Shown: positions 9,196 through 21,040 of the stretch, one piece after another
Numbering within the stretch: the stretch's first letter is position 1
Layout: every line of letters starts with the position of its first letter
From: Magnetospirillum sp. 15-1
Lineage (GTDB): Bacteria > Pseudomonadota > Alphaproteobacteria > Rhodospirillales > Magnetospirillaceae
DNA: 64,000 nucleotides
Direction of reading: 5' to 3'
NCBI RefSeq assembly: GCF_900184795.1
Contig: NZ_FXXN01000025.1
Span: 460,822 to 524,821 of the forward strand
Made by a program: the position numbers and the translations under genes
The notes under the pieces: generated by a model
Databases searched by the model: none
What the model saw: the letters and a program-made list of their open reading frames with translations, nothing else
What the model was told of the DNA's origin: nothing

Positions 9196-10502
9196 CAGTG
9201 CCCCCTGCCCTCGGCCTTCCGCTGGTGGAAGCGCTTGACGTCGGCGGGGTCGAGCTTGACCCGCATGAAAGCCTGCGCCTCGTCGTCGCGCCGCGCCACC
9301 ACCTCGCCATGGCTGTACAGCCAGGCGATGGAAGCGCCATCGGCCAGGGACAGCGCCACATCGATGGTCTCGCGGGCATGGCCCAGCCGCCGGTCCAGTT
9401 CGGCCAGCAATTCGTCGACGCCCTCGCCGGTGACCGCCGAGAGTGCCATGGCCCCCTCGCGACGCCGTACCTGATTGAGGATTTCGATCCGGCCCGGCTC
9501 GTCCAGCAGATCGATCTTGTTGAGGGCCTCCACCAGCCCGCGGTCGACCACCTCGGCCAGCCCCAGCTCCTTCAGCACCGTCTCGACGTCGGCGGCCTGG
9601 GCCTCGGTGTCGGGATGGGAGATGTCGCGCACATGCACCACCACGTCGGCCTCCAGCACCTCCTCCAGGGTGGCGCGGAAGGCGGCGACCAGTTCGTGGG
9701 GCAGGTCGGAGATGAAACCCACCGTGTCCGACAGGATGATCTTGCGGCCCGACGGCAGCACCAGGGTGCGCATGGTGGGGTCCAGCGTGGCGAACAGCAT
9801 GTCCTTGGCCATCACCTCGGCCCGGGTCAGCTGGTTGAACAGCGTCGACTTGCCGGCATTGGTGTAGCCCACCAGGGCGACGATGGGATAAGGCACCTTG
9901 CGCCGCGCCTTGCGGTGCAGGTCGCGGGTGCGCTTGACGTCTTCCAGTTCGCGTTCCAGCTTGACGATGCGGTCGCCGATCATGCGGCGGTCGGCCTCGA
10001 TCTGGGTCTCGCCGGGGCCGCCCAGGAAGCCGAAGCCGCCCCGCTGGCGTTCCAGGTGGGTCCACGACCGCACCAGGCGCGAGCGCTGGTAGCTGAGCGC
10101 CGCCAGTTCCACCTGCAGGGTGCCCTCGCGAGTGCGGGCGCGGGCGCCGAAAATCTCGAGAATCAGGCCAGTGCGGTCGATGACCTTGCAGCCCCAGGCT
10201 TTTTCCAGGTTGCGCTGCTGCACCGGCGACAGGTGGCCGTCGACCACCGCCAGCCCGATCTCGCGCTCCTCGACCAGTTCGGCCAGACGTTCCACCGCCC
10301 CCTTGCCGATCAGGGTGGCGGGGCGCACCTTGGCCACGTTCACCGCCTCGGCGGCGACGATATCCAGCTCGATGGCCCCGGCCAGCCCGACCGCCTCGGC
10401 AAGGCGGGCTTCAGGCAGGCGGGAGCCCTCCCCGCCCTTGAAGGCGGGGTGGACGACCATGGCGCGCTGGGGCGCCGCCTTTGTGGAACCTGTCTCTCCC
10501 AC
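9195..10502 (-). CDS. hflX: Ribosome-associated GTPase HflX
   Basis: HflX is a GTPase that splits and rescues stalled 70S ribosomes, notably under heat stress. The 435-residue protein has the N-terminal nucleotide-binding-like domain, the glycine-rich HflX hallmark (ERQRGGFGFLGGPGETQIE), then a coiled coil. The G domain carries GYTNAGKST (G1), DTVGF (G3), NKID (G4) and SAVTG (G5). The frame begins with GTG 10502 directly abutting the hfq stop. An internal ATG at 10460 (MVVHPAFKGG) is an alternative start. hfq-hflX is a conserved pair. Confidence 0.95.
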   Translation of the reverse strand: MGETGSTKAAPQRAMVVHPAFKGGEGSRLPEARLAEAVGLAGAIELDIVAAEAVNVAKVRPATLIGKGAVERLAELVEEREIGLAVVDGHLSPVQQRNLEKAWGCKVIDRTGLILEIFGARARTREGTLQVELAALSYQRSRLVRSWTHLERQRGGFGFLGGPGETQIEADRRMIGDRIVKLERELEDVKRTRDLHRKARRKVPYPIVALVGYTNAGKSTLFNQLTRAEVMAKDMLFATLDPTMRTLVLPSGRKIILSDTVGFISDLPHELVAAFRATLEEVLEADVVVHVRDISHPDTEAQAADVETVLKELGLAEVVDRGLVEALNKIDLLDEPGRIEILNQVRRREGAMALSAVTGEGVDELLAELDRRLGHARETIDVALSLADGASIAWLYSHGEVVARRDDEAQAFMRVKLDPADVKRFHQRKAEGRGH

Positions 10503-10757
10503 CTATTCTTCGCCGTTTTCCTTGATCGGAGGCTCGAAGAGAGAGATGGGGGTGGACGGCATCACCGTCGAGATGGCGTGCTTGTAAACGAGTTGGGTAT
10601 GCCCATCCCGCCGCAGCAGCACCGAAAAATTGTCGAACCAGGTGACGATACCCTGGAGCTTGACCCCGTTGACCAGGAAGATGGTGACGGGAGTCTTGTT
10701 CTTGCGGATGAAGTTAAGAAACACATCCTGTACGTTTTGGGATTTTTCCGCGGACAT
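10503..10757 (-). CDS. hfq: RNA chaperone Hfq
   Basis: Hfq forms a hexameric Sm-like ring that matches small RNAs to target mRNAs. The 84-residue product has the Sm1 region ([22 protein letters not shown]), the central [13 protein letters not shown] and the Sm2 signature YKHAISTV, with a short acidic tail. FDNFSVLL and YKHAIS are the residues that bind U-rich RNA. The ATG at 10757 gives the standard N-terminus [11 protein letters not shown]. It lies 104 bases after the HAD phosphatase gene and directly before hflX. Confidence 0.97.
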   Translation of the reverse strand: MSAEKSQNVQDVFLNFIRKNKTPVTIFLVNGVKLQGIVTWFDNFSVLLRRDGHTQLVYKHAISTVMPSTPISLFEPPIKENGEE

Positions 10758-10861
10758 GATTGGAATCCGTTCTTATTGGCCGATTTTGATTTTTGGAGTG
10801 CGATTCAGGCACCGACCCCGTTGAGCCCCTGTCGTTACCACCATTTCCAACAGATGGGAAC

Positions 10862-11521
10862 CTATAGTTCTCGGACAAGATGGGCGAGATCCATGCAAGC
10901 CGGGAGAAAACGGGCCGGCGGATGGGCGAACTCCCCCTCGTGGGGAGTGTCGGGCCGCATCAGAATGGGTGTGCACCCGGAGTTGACGGCGCAATGGGTG
11001 TCGATGGGGGAATCTCCCACGAACCACACATCCGGCCCGGCGGCGATGCCGGTCCCCGCCAGGGCGAGGTGGACGGGCGCGGCGGCCGGCTTGTCGGCCT
11101 CGGCGTCATCGGCCCCGACCAGGCGGACGAAATGGCCGGCCCAGCCCATGATCTCGGCCTCCTTGCGCAGGAAACCGCCGCGCTTGTTGCTGACCACCGC
11201 CAGCACCAGCCCCTCGCTCCGCAGGGTGTCCAGCATCTGGGCGGCGCCGGGCAAAGGATTGAGGTAGTCCAGGTGGATAGCCTCGAAGCTTCGGGTGAAG
11301 ATGTCGCGGGCCTCGGGCCAGCGATCACCGAACATGGCGGGAAAGGAATCGCGCATGGAGGCGGCCACCCTTTCCCGGGTTTCCTCCAGGCTCCATTCCG
11401 CCATGCCGAAATGGCGGAAGGTCATGTTGTAGGATTCGCGAATGCACACCCAGGAATCCACCAGGGTGTTGTCCCAGTCGAAGATGACCGCCCGTGGGCG
11501 GGTCAGCGGCGGACCGGACAT
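10862..11521 (-). CDS. HAD-superfamily hydrolase, phosphoglycolate-phosphatase-like
   Basis: This 219-residue HAD phosphatase has all catalytic motifs: DWDNT with nucleophile Asp15 and Asp17, SNKRGG (motif II Ser/Thr and the following Lys/Arg), a lysine in EADKP (motif III) and WFVGDSPIDT (motif IV acid pair). A helical cap occupies about residues 25-100. The closest family type is Gph, but the substrate is not certain. Its ATG shares one base with the trkA stop, so it is part of the ntr-trkA transcript. Confidence 0.85.
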   Translation of the reverse strand: MSGPPLTRPRAVIFDWDNTLVDSWVCIRESYNMTFRHFGMAEWSLEETRERVAASMRDSFPAMFGDRWPEARDIFTRSFEAIHLDYLNPLPGAAQMLDTLRSEGLVLAVVSNKRGGFLRKEAEIMGWAGHFVRLVGADDAEADKPAAAPVHLALAGTGIAAGPDVWFVGDSPIDTHCAVNSGCTPILMRPDTPHEGEFAHPPARFLPACMDLAHLVREL

Positions 11522-12897
11522 CAGAAGTATTCCAGCCGGACCGAGAACATCTTCTCGACCTTCTTCACCGCGTCGGCGGTGGCGAACAGGATGACGCGGT
11601 CGCCGGGATGAATGACCGTGCTGCCGCGCGGACTGACCACCTTGCCGTCATGAACCACCGCGCCCAGCAACACGCCGGCCGGCAGCTTGACGTCCCTGAG
11701 CGGCTTGCCCACCAGGGACGAGGTTTCCAGGGCGTCGGCCTCGATCAGCTCGCCGAAGCCCTCGTGCAGGGAGTGGACGGCATGGATGCGGCCACGGCGC
11801 ACGTGCTGGAGAATATTGGAGACGGTGATGGCCCGGGGATTGATGGCCACGTCGATGCCCAGCGGCGCCACCAGCGCGTTGTAGGTGGTCTTGTTGATCA
11901 GCGCCATGGTGCGGCGGCAGCCGTAGCGCTTGGCCAGCAGGCCCGACAGGATGTTGGTCTCGTCGTCATTGGTGACCGCGACCACCGCCTCGGCGGCCCC
12001 CACCGAGGCCTCCTCGAGGATTTCCGGGTCCAGGGCGTCACCATGGATCACCACGGTATGGCCCACCGCCTTGGCGACGAACTCGGCACGCTCCTTGTTG
12101 GATTCGATGATCTTGATGGAGGTGCCCGGCCGGGCGGCTTCCAACTGCTGGGCCAGGAACAGGCCGATATTGCCGCCGCCGAAGATGACGATGCGCCGCG
12201 CTTCCTGATCCTCGCGGCCAAAGGCCGAAAGCGCCCGGTCCACATGGGCCGTATCGACGACGAAATAGACCTCGTCGCCCTCCATCATCTGGTCTTCGGA
12301 GGTGGGAACGATGGCCTTGCCGTCGCGCACGATGCCGATGATGACGATGGCCAGATCGGGGAACAGCACGGTCAGCTGGCGCAGCGGCGTGTTGATCAGC
12401 GGGCACTGCCCGGTGCAGCGCACCCCGATCAGCCGGACCTTGTCGCCCACCAGCGGAATGACATCGATGGCGCCCGGCACCTGCAGGCGCTTGGTGATGG
12501 CGCGGGCCACCTCGATCTCGGGGCTGATGATCACGTCGATGGGCAGATGCTCGCGCGAGAACAGGTTGGACCAGATGGGCGCCAGATAGCTCTGGCTGCG
12601 CACACGGGCGATCTTGGTCGGCACGTTGAACAGGGAATGGGCGACCTGACAGGCCACCATGTTGACCTCGTCGGCGGCGGTGACCGCGATGATCATGTCC
12701 GCGTCGCCGGCTCCGGCCTGCTCGAGCACCGCCGGATGGGAGGCGAAGCCCAGCACCACCTGGACGTCCAGGGTATCGCTGACCTTGCGGATCAGTTCGG
12801 GACGCTGGTCGATGATGGTGACGTCGTTGTTCTCGCCCGCCAGATAGTGGGCGATGTTGAAGCCGACCTGGCCGGCGCCGCAGACTATGACCTTCAT
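11521..12897 (-). CDS. trkA: Trk potassium uptake NAD-binding protein TrkA
   Basis: TrkA is the peripheral cytoplasmic subunit that gates TrkH/TrkG potassium channels by binding nucleotides. The 458-residue product has two tandem RCK modules. The first starts with the Rossmann motif GAGQVGFNIA (residues 7-16) and the second with GGGNIGLFLA near residue 235. Each is followed by a ligand-binding RCK-C part. The start ATG overlaps the ntrX stop by four bases. Its position after ntrYX is conserved in alphaproteobacteria. No channel gene is in the window. Confidence 0.95.
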   Translation of the reverse strand: MKVIVCGAGQVGFNIAHYLAGENNDVTIIDQRPELIRKVSDTLDVQVVLGFASHPAVLEQAGAGDADMIIAVTAADEVNMVACQVAHSLFNVPTKIARVRSQSYLAPIWSNLFSREHLPIDVIISPEIEVARAITKRLQVPGAIDVIPLVGDKVRLIGVRCTGQCPLINTPLRQLTVLFPDLAIVIIGIVRDGKAIVPTSEDQMMEGDEVYFVVDTAHVDRALSAFGREDQEARRIVIFGGGNIGLFLAQQLEAARPGTSIKIIESNKERAEFVAKAVGHTVVIHGDALDPEILEEASVGAAEAVVAVTNDDETNILSGLLAKRYGCRRTMALINKTTYNALVAPLGIDVAINPRAITVSNILQHVRRGRIHAVHSLHEGFGELIEADALETSSLVGKPLRDVKLPAGVLLGAVVHDGKVVSPRGSTVIHPGDRVILFATADAVKKVEKMFSVRLEYF

Positions 12898-14285
12898 TTC
12901 TTTTCGTCCGTGTTGACGCCAAGCAGCTTGAGCTTGCGGTGAAGGGCCGAGCGCTCCATGCCGACGAAGGCGGCGGTGCGTGAGATGTTGCCGGCGAAAC
13001 GATTGACCTGGGCCAGCAGGTATTCCCGCTCGAACAGTTCACGCGCCTCGCGCAGGGGCAAGGTCATGATCTCGCTCGACTTCTCCCACCGCAAAACGGC
13101 CGGCGTGATGGCGCCGATCTCGCCCGGCAGCATGTCGGCGCGGATCGCCTCGCGGGCGTCGCCGGGAGCCATGATCAGCAGCCAATCCATGACGTTCCGG
13201 AGCTGGCGCACATTGCCCGGCCAGTCATAGGCCTGAAGAGCGGCCAAGGCATCCTCGCCCACCACCCGGGGCTGCACCCCGGCGGCGGCGGCGGCCAGGG
13301 CCATGAAGTGCCGGGCCAGGGCCGGGATATCCTCGCGATGATCGCGAAGAGCGGGCATCTTCACCGGCACCACGTTGAGGCGGTAGAACAGATCCTCGCG
13401 GAAGTGGCCCGCGGTCATCTCGCCCTGCAGATCGCGGTTGGTGGTGGCGATGACGCGCACATCCACCTCGACCCGTTTCCCGCCCCCTACCCGCTCGAAC
13501 ATCTGGTCCTGCAATACGCGGACGATCTTGCCCTGGGTTTCCAGCGGCATGTCGGCCACCTCGTCCAGCAGCAAGGTGCCGCCGTGGGCCTGCTCGAAGG
13601 TGCCGATCTTGCGCGGCGTATCGGGACCGTCGAGACCGTGCTCGGTGCCGAACAGCTCCATCTCCATGCGGTCGGGGTGCATGGCGGCGCAGTTGAGCAC
13701 CACGAACGGCCCGTCGGCGCGGCGCGACCGGACGTGAATCTGGCGGGCCACCACTTCCTTGCCGGAACCGGCCGGGCCGGTGATCAGCACGCGGGAATTG
13801 GTGGGGGCCACCTTCTCCACCGCCTGGCGGACCTGCAGGATGCCCATGGCGCCGCCGACGAGTTCATCGGCCGAGCCCGAGCGCAGGCGCAGTTCCTCGT
13901 TCTCGCGGCGCAGACGGGCCGCCTCGATGGCGCGCTCCACCACCAGCAGCAGCCGGTCGGCCTTGAACGGCTTCTCGATGAAGTCGTAGGCGCCCTGCTT
14001 GATGGCCTGGACGGCGGTCTCGATATTGCCGTGGCCGGAAATCATCACCACGGGGACTTCCGGATGGTCGCGCTTGATGGCGTCCAGCACTTCCAGACCG
14101 TCCAGGCGCGAACCCTGCAGCCAGATGTCCTGGACCACCAGATTGGGCCGCCGGGCGCGAATCCCCTCCAGGGCCTCGTCCGAATTGGCGGCCTCGCGGG
14201 TGTTGTGCCCTTCGTCTTCGAGAATACCGGCGATCAAAGCACGAATATCGGCCTCGTCGTCGACGATCAGAATGTCATGCGCCAT
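12894..14285 (-). CDS. ntrX: Response regulator NtrX
   Basis: NtrX is the partner of sensor NtrY in nitrogen, redox and envelope control. The 463 residues comprise a receiver domain (phospho-acceptor Asp53 in VQDIW, conserved Lys in EKPF), an AAA domain with Walker A GPAGSGKE (170-177) and GTLLLDE, and a Fis-type HTH at the C-terminus (ISRTAAFVGMERSALHRKL). The sigma-54 contact loop GAFTGA is absent: after ELFGTE the sequence reads HGLDGPDTPRKIGTFEQA. NtrX may therefore regulate sigma-70 promoters rather than act as a sigma-54 activator, as described for alphaproteobacterial NtrX. The start overlaps the ntrY end by 11 bases. Confidence 0.95.
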   Translation of the reverse strand: MAHDILIVDDEADIRALIAGILEDEGHNTREAANSDEALEGIRARRPNLVVQDIWLQGSRLDGLEVLDAIKRDHPEVPVVMISGHGNIETAVQAIKQGAYDFIEKPFKADRLLLVVERAIEAARLRRENEELRLRSGSADELVGGAMGILQVRQAVEKVAPTNSRVLITGPAGSGKEVVARQIHVRSRRADGPFVVLNCAAMHPDRMEMELFGTEHGLDGPDTPRKIGTFEQAHGGTLLLDEVADMPLETQGKIVRVLQDQMFERVGGGKRVEVDVRVIATTNRDLQGEMTAGHFREDLFYRLNVVPVKMPALRDHREDIPALARHFMALAAAAAGVQPRVVGEDALAALQAYDWPGNVRQLRNVMDWLLIMAPGDAREAIRADMLPGEIGAITPAVLRWEKSSEIMTLPLREARELFEREYLLAQVNRFAGNISRTAAFVGMERSALHRKLKLLGVNTDEKK

Positions 14286-16512
14286 GGGTTGCCGTGGTGT
14301 CGCCGGTTGCCTGTGATTGCAGATGCTCGGGGGCCGGGAATATCAGCCCGATCCGCGCGCCCCCCCCAGGCGCATCCTCAAGATACAGATCACCGCCGTG
14401 GTCTTCCATGATCTTCTTGACGATGGCCAGCCCCAAACCGGTTCCCTTGGTCCGGGTCGTGACATAGGGCTCGGTCAACCGCTCGCGGTTCTCGGTGGGC
14501 AGGCCCTTGCCGTTGTCCTCGACGGTCACCACCAGCCGGTCCGACTGGGGGACCAGACTGAGCACGATGCGGCCGCGCGGCGCTTGCGGGTCGTCGCGGC
14601 CCTGAATGGCTTCGACGGCGTTCTTCAGCAGGTTGGTCAAGGCCTGGCCGATCAGGCGGCCGTCGCACTGCACCGGGACCTTGCCGTCGGGCAATTGATG
14701 GACGAATTCCACGCCGGGATTGCCGGTCCGCTGCAGGAACATCGCCTGCCGGCAGATATCGTTGAGGTCATCGGACTTGATCTGCGGTGCCGGCATGCGG
14801 GCGAAGGACGAGAACTCATCCACCATGCGGCCGATGTCGCCCACCTGGCGCACGATGGTCTCCACCAGATTGACGTATGTCTCAGGATCGCTGTGTATCT
14901 CCTTGAGATACTTACGCTTAAGCCGTTCCGCCGACAGTTGGATCGGGGTCAGGGGATTCTTGATCTCGTGGGCGATGCGCCGCGCCACGTCGGCCCAGGC
15001 GGCGGTGCGCTGGGCGGAAACAAGCTCGGTGATGTCGTCGAAGGTCACCACGTAACCGATGACCTCCTCGGCGTCGAGGCGTTCGGCCACCACGCGCACC
15101 AGCAGCATGCGGGCACGGCCGCCGGGAGTGGACAGGCGCACCTCGCGCTGGATCAGCTTGTCGGGGCGGCGGACCGCCTCGTCCAGGGGCTCGGCCAGAT
15201 CGGGGATGACCTCGCGGAGATCGTGACCGACCAGTTCCTCGAGGGCGATGCCGATCAGTTCCCCCGCCGAGCGGTTGGGCAGATGGATGCGGCCATCGGC
15301 GTCCAGGCCGATGACGCCGGAGGAGACGCCGGCCAGTACCGTCTCGGTGAAGCGGCGGCGCTCGTCCAGCTCACGGTTGGCGTCGACCAGATCCTGGCGC
15401 TGGCTGGACAACTGATGGGTCATGCGGTTGAAGGCGCGGCTCAGCACGCCGATCTCGTCGGCGGCATCCTCGGCCACCCGGGCATCGAGGTCGCCCGACC
15501 GCACCTTTTCGGCGGCATCGATCAGCCGCCCTATCGGGGTCGCCAGCCGCACCGCCATGGACACGCCGACCCAGATGGCGGTCAGCACCAGCAGCAGGGC
15601 CACCAGGGCAAAGATCAGCGAGAAGGCGCGCTCCACCCCCGACAGCCGGCCCTCCAGGCGTTCGTACTGGGCCACCGCCTCGGAGGTCTGGGCCATGTAG
15701 CCGATCACCTTGGGATCGACGAAGCGGCCCACATACAAGAAGGTGTCGCCGAACAGCCCTTGAAGCTGGACCAGCGCCTTGACCCGGTCCTCGCCCGACC
15801 CGGACAGCACAACCACGTCGCCGCCACGGGCCTTTTCCAGAGCCCAGGCGGGAATCTGGTCGATGCTGGCCTCCACCGCGAAGATCAGCCCCGAGCGGGC
15901 CATGATGTTGCCGCGGGTATCGAAGACGATGGCCTCGGTCAGGCCGCGGATGGCCGCCTGGGTGCCGACGAACTGGCTGAAATGCTGGGGCGAGCGCAGC
16001 AGGAGCGGCCCTTCGCGGTTGATGTCGTTGGCCATGGCCAGGGCATCGCCGCCGATGATGCGCTTGTGTTCCTCGAGATAGGCGTGCGCCACTTCCAGCG
16101 AGGCCTGCAGCGCGGTGCGCACCCGGTCCGAGAACCAGCTTTCCACCCCGTAGCGGAAGAAGGCGGTGGAGCCGACGCTCATCAGCACCGAAGGCGTCAC
16201 CGCCACCAGGGCGAACAGCATGATGAAGCGCAAATGCAGCTTGGAGCCCGAGGCGCCGCGCCGCCGGGCCTTCAGCACGTCCAGCACCCGGAACCCCACC
16301 ACGCCGCCCAGGGCGGCCAGCAGGACGCCGTCGGTGGCCAGCAGCGACAGGACGATGCGGGGATCGGGACCGGCGGGACCATTCCCGCCGCCGGCCATCA
16401 CCCAGACGGTGGCGACGATGGCGGGAATCGAGGCGAAGGTCAGCCCATAAGCCAGCCGGCGGGCCAGGTCGACCCGGCGCGCCCAGTGGCGTATGCGGCG
16501 ACCGAACGCCAT
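14275..16512 (-). CDS. ntrY: Sensor histidine kinase NtrY
   Basis: This membrane sensor kinase of 745 residues phosphorylates NtrX. Two hydrophobic segments lie near the N-terminus (about 20-42 and 50-72). A third precedes a periplasmic sensing region, and one more (about 285-310) leads into HAMP (about 315-370), PAS (about 380-490) and the kinase core. The phosphorylated His515 is in AHEIKNPLTP. N box LLKNAVEAIQ and G boxes VEDNGKGL and GTGLGLAIVKK are intact. The stop is immediately before the ntrX overlap and the start is adjacent to the ntrC stop, so ntrBC and ntrYX form one tight block. Confidence 0.96.
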   Translation of the reverse strand: MAFGRRIRHWARRVDLARRLAYGLTFASIPAIVATVWVMAGGGNGPAGPDPRIVLSLLATDGVLLAALGGVVGFRVLDVLKARRRGASGSKLHLRFIMLFALVAVTPSVLMSVGSTAFFRYGVESWFSDRVRTALQASLEVAHAYLEEHKRIIGGDALAMANDINREGPLLLRSPQHFSQFVGTQAAIRGLTEAIVFDTRGNIMARSGLIFAVEASIDQIPAWALEKARGGDVVVLSGSGEDRVKALVQLQGLFGDTFLYVGRFVDPKVIGYMAQTSEAVAQYERLEGRLSGVERAFSLIFALVALLLVLTAIWVGVSMAVRLATPIGRLIDAAEKVRSGDLDARVAEDAADEIGVLSRAFNRMTHQLSSQRQDLVDANRELDERRRFTETVLAGVSSGVIGLDADGRIHLPNRSAGELIGIALEELVGHDLREVIPDLAEPLDEAVRRPDKLIQREVRLSTPGGRARMLLVRVVAERLDAEEVIGYVVTFDDITELVSAQRTAAWADVARRIAHEIKNPLTPIQLSAERLKRKYLKEIHSDPETYVNLVETIVRQVGDIGRMVDEFSSFARMPAPQIKSDDLNDICRQAMFLQRTGNPGVEFVHQLPDGKVPVQCDGRLIGQALTNLLKNAVEAIQGRDDPQAPRGRIVLSLVPQSDRLVVTVEDNGKGLPTENRERLTEPYVTTRTKGTGLGLAIVKKIMEDHGGDLYLEDAPGGGARIGLIFPAPEHLQSQATGDTTATHGA

Positions 16513-17967
<1,455 letters not shown>

Positions 17968-17972
17968 GGTGC

Positions 17973-19094
17973 TCACTTGCCGTCCCCATCCTGGACCATG
18001 GGCAGCATCACCCGGAATATGGTCCGCCTTGGCACGCTGTCGAATTCGATCACGCCGCCGTGATCGCCGATGATCTTGGCCACCAGGGCCAGCCCCAGGC
18101 CGCTGCCCGACGTCTTGGTGGTGACGAAGGCGTCGAACAGATTGGGTTTCAGATCCTCGGGGATACCGGGGCCGTTGTCTTGGATGCTCACCACCAGCGG
18201 CAGGTGGCGCCGCGTCTCGCTGCCCGGCAGGGCCAGGCGGACGCCGTGCTGATAGCCGGTGGACACGACGATCTCGCCGCCTTCCTCCGGCACCGCCTCG
18301 GCGGCGTTCTTCACCAGGTTGAGGAACACCTGCACCAACTGGTCGCGGTCGCCGAGGACCGGCGGCAGCGACGGGTCGTAATTCTCGATGATCCGCACCG
18401 AGCGGGCGAAGCCGGCCTCGGCGATGCGCCGCACGTGCTCCAGCACCCGGTGGATGTTGACGGCGCCGCGCTCCACGGTGGGATTGTCCGAGAAGGCCTC
18501 CATGCGGTCCACCAGCGCCACGATGCGGTCGGCCTCGTCGCAGATCAGCCGGGTGAGGACCCGATCCTCCTCGCCGGCGTTCTGCTCCAGCAACTGGGCG
18601 GCGCCGCGGATGCCCGACAGCGGATTCTTGACCTCGTGGGCCAGGATGGCCGCCATGGCGGTCACCGAGCGCGCCGCGTTGCGGCTGGTCAGTTGGGCAC
18701 CGATCTTGAGCGCGATGGATTGCTCGTGCAGGCTGATCACCACGGCACCCGCCGTCTCGATGATGGGCGAGACCTGGACGGTGACGGTGCGGTGACCGGT
18801 GCGGGGCGTGTCGAGCGTCACGCCGTGCTCGGCCACCGAGATGTTGCCGTCGCGGGCCTGGCTCACCAGCGACAGGACCGGCGAATCGGGCGGCAGGAAA
18901 TCGGTGGCGGCATGGTCGATCAGGTAGGCGGCGCCGCAGGCGAACAATTGCTCGGCGGCACCGTTGACGTAGCGGATGCGGTTCTCGGCGTCCAGGGCCA
19001 CCACGGCGGCGCCCAGCGCGCTCAGCACGGTGGTCGGATCGAAGGTGGAACTGGACAAGCCGCGCTTCAGGGCCGTGACGATGGGAATGGGCAT
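17973..19094 (-). CDS. ntrB: Nitrogen sensor kinase NtrB
   Basis: NtrB is a soluble PAS-histidine kinase/phosphatase that responds to PII and controls NtrC. It has 373 residues. A PAS domain (about 20-125, [19 protein letters not shown]) is followed by the H box with His153 ([12 protein letters not shown]), the N box [13 protein letters not shown] and G boxes [10 protein letters not shown] and [10 protein letters not shown]. There are no membrane segments, as expected. The ATG shares one base with the dusB stop. The dusB(nifR3)-ntrB-ntrC order is classic for alphaproteobacteria. Confidence 0.96.
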   Translation of the reverse strand: MPIPIVTALKRGLSSSTFDPTTVLSALGAAVVALDAENRIRYVNGAAEQLFACGAAYLIDHAATDFLPPDSPVLSLVSQARDGNISVAEHGVTLDTPRTGHRTVTVQVSPIIETAGAVVISLHEQSIALKIGAQLTSRNAARSVTAMAAILAHEVKNPLSGIRGAAQLLEQNAGEEDRVLTRLICDEADRIVALVDRMEAFSDNPTVERGAVNIHRVLEHVRRIAEAGFARSVRIIENYDPSLPPVLGDRDQLVQVFLNLVKNAAEAVPEEGGEIVVSTGYQHGVRLALPGSETRRHLPLVVSIQDNGPGIPEDLKPNLFDAFVTTKTSGSGLGLALVAKIIGDHGGVIEFDSVPRRTIFRVMLPMVQDGDGK

Positions 19095-20101
19095 CAGGCG
19101 GCGGCCTTTTCCAGCAGGGGGCCGTAGAACGCGGCGATGGTCTGCCGCATGACGGCCGGGTCGTTGGTACGGTTGATCTCGGCACGGAACTCGGCCGACC
19201 CCGGCAGACCCTTGGAATACCAGCCCATATGCTTGCGGGCGATGCGGACACCCGGTTCGGAGCCGTAATGGAGCAGGATGGCGTCCAGGTGCTCCAGGAT
19301 GATCTCCATCTGCTCGGCCAGCGACGGGTCGGGACGCCGCTCCCCGGTGGCGAGGAAGTGGGCCACCTGCCCCGGCAGCCACGGCCGCCCATAGGTGCCG
19401 CGCCCGATCATCACGCCATCGGCGTCCGACATCTCCAGCATGCGGACGGCGTCGTCGATGCTTTCCACGTCGCCGTTGCCGATCACCGGAATGGACACGG
19501 CGCGCTTGACCTCGCCAATGAAGGCCCAATCGGCCTGACCGGTGTACATCTGGTTGCGGGTCCGGCCGTGCACGGTGACCATGCGGATGCCGCATTCCTC
19601 GGCGACGCGGGCCAGACTGGGAGCGTTGCGGCTGGTCATGTCCCAGCCGGTGCGCATCTTCAGCGTGACAGGGATGTCCACCGCCTTCACCACGGCGGTC
19701 AGGATGCGCGCAGCCAGATTCTCGTTGCGCATCAGCGCCGAGCCGGCCTCACCCTTCAGCGCCACCTTCTTGACCGGGCAGCCCATGTTGATGTCGATGA
19801 TGGCGGCGCCCATATCCTGGTTCAGCCTGGCGGCCTCGGCCATCACCTTGGGCTCGCAGCCGGCCAGTTGCACCGACATGGGAAATTCCTCGGCGGTATG
19901 GCTCGCCATCTGCATGGTCTGGCGGTTCTGGCGGATCATCGCCTGGCTGGCGATCATTTCGGACACCACCAGTCCGGCGCCCAGGCGCTTGACCAGCCGG
20001 CGGTTGGGCATGTCGGTGACGCCGGCCATGGGGGCCAGGATGACCGGATTGTCCAGGGTTACCGCTCCGATGGAAACGGTCTTGCGCGTGATCTGTGCCA
20101 T
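19094..20101 (-). CDS. dusB: tRNA-dihydrouridine synthase DusB (NifR3)
   Basis: DusB is a flavoenzyme that reduces uridine in the tRNA D-loop. The product of about 335 residues has the FMN-binding TIM barrel. Motifs include [22 protein letters not shown], the catalytic cysteine in [31 protein letters not shown] and [11 protein letters not shown], with a C-terminal helical tRNA-recognition domain. I chose ATG 20101 ([12 protein letters not shown]). An in-frame GTG at 20131 would add ten residues with no family support. It is the first gene of the ntr operon. Confidence 0.95.
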   Translation of the reverse strand: MAQITRKTVSIGAVTLDNPVILAPMAGVTDMPNRRLVKRLGAGLVVSEMIASQAMIRQNRQTMQMASHTAEEFPMSVQLAGCEPKVMAEAARLNQDMGAAIIDINMGCPVKKVALKGEAGSALMRNENLAARILTAVVKAVDIPVTLKMRTGWDMTSRNAPSLARVAEECGIRMVTVHGRTRNQMYTGQADWAFIGEVKRAVSIPVIGNGDVESIDDAVRMLEMSDADGVMIGRGTYGRPWLPGQVAHFLATGERRPDPSLAEQMEIILEHLDAILLHYGSEPGVRIARKHMGWYSKGLPGSAEFRAEINRTNDPAVMRQTIAAFYGPLLEKAAA

Positions 20102-20167
20102 GGCTGCGTATTTATTATGCAGATGCGACACAATGCAACGGCAAAAGCTGCCTGGAAAAAAAGCAAT

Positions 20168-20971
20168 TCAGTGCGGGACGAGGACCTGTGTCACAAATTT
20201 GACCCCGGGATAGGCCAGGGTCAGCAGCAGATAGGCCAGCAGCACCACACGGGCGGCGACGCGGCCGCGTACGCCGCAGACCCGGTGACCGATCAGCAGC
20301 AGGCCGATCAGGCCGAAGGCCAGCAGCGACAGCAGGGTCTTGTGGGAGAGGACCAGAACCGCGCCGCTCTCGAAATACTGGGTCGCCATCCCGGTGGCCA
20401 GCCCCAGGCCGAGCACGGCTTCCGAGGCCAGCAGCAGGCGCCCGGCCAGGGTCTCGCTGTCGGCGACGCTGGGCAGCATGCGGGTGAGCGTGGTGGGCGC
20501 CTTGCGTTTCAGGGCGCGTTCCTGCAGGAAGGTGGCCAGCGAAGCCACCGCCGCCAGGGTCAGCAGGGCATAGGTCAGGACCGAAACGACGATGTGCAGG
20601 TCCAGCCAGGCGGCGGGCACCTGTCCGCTGAGCGGCGGCGCCGCCTCCACCCACTGCACCAGGGACGCCAGCAGCCCCAGGGCGGCCAGGAACGGCATCA
20701 CCAGCGGCGCCAGCCGCCAGCCCTGGGCCGTGGCATGGGCCAGGACGGCGAACAGGGCCGCGGTGGCGGCGATGGAGACCCACAGGGCGGCCGACAGACT
20801 GGTCAGCCACTGGGCACTCATCTGGGAGACCGCCCACAGGGCCGGTCCGGCGACCGCCAGACCAAGGCAAAGGCGGAACTGGACACTCCGCCCCTCGCCG
20901 GCGCGAAGCGCCACCAGCGCGGCGGGGAGCAGCGCCACGAGGGCGACCATATTGAGAAGCACGGACGACAT
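20168..20971 (-). CDS. CcsA/YpjD-type cytochrome c assembly-like membrane protein
   Basis: This 267-residue protein has about eight predicted membrane segments. It resembles the small CcsA-superfamily inner-membrane proteins (YpjD type). Histidines sit where that family places them: [13 protein letters not shown] (about residue 128) and [12 protein letters not shown] (about 210), with the C-terminal [11 protein letters not shown] typical of the family. CcsA relatives move or ligate haem, but the role of YpjD-type proteins is not settled, so function is inferred at superfamily level only. It is a stand-alone minus-strand gene whose start faces ispDF. Confidence 0.75.
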   Translation of the reverse strand: MSSVLLNMVALVALLPAALVALRAGEGRSVQFRLCLGLAVAGPALWAVSQMSAQWLTSLSAALWVSIAATAALFAVLAHATAQGWRLAPLVMPFLAALGLLASLVQWVEAAPPLSGQVPAAWLDLHIVVSVLTYALLTLAAVASLATFLQERALKRKAPTTLTRMLPSVADSETLAGRLLLASEAVLGLGLATGMATQYFESGAVLVLSHKTLLSLLAFGLIGLLLIGHRVCGVRGRVAARVVLLAYLLLTLAYPGVKFVTQVLVPH

Positions 20972-21040
20972 GGGCGGACTATATCATCCTTTGCGGCGGC
21001 GCAAAGGGGTGACAGCGCCTGTCCTCTCCGATCATCAGGC

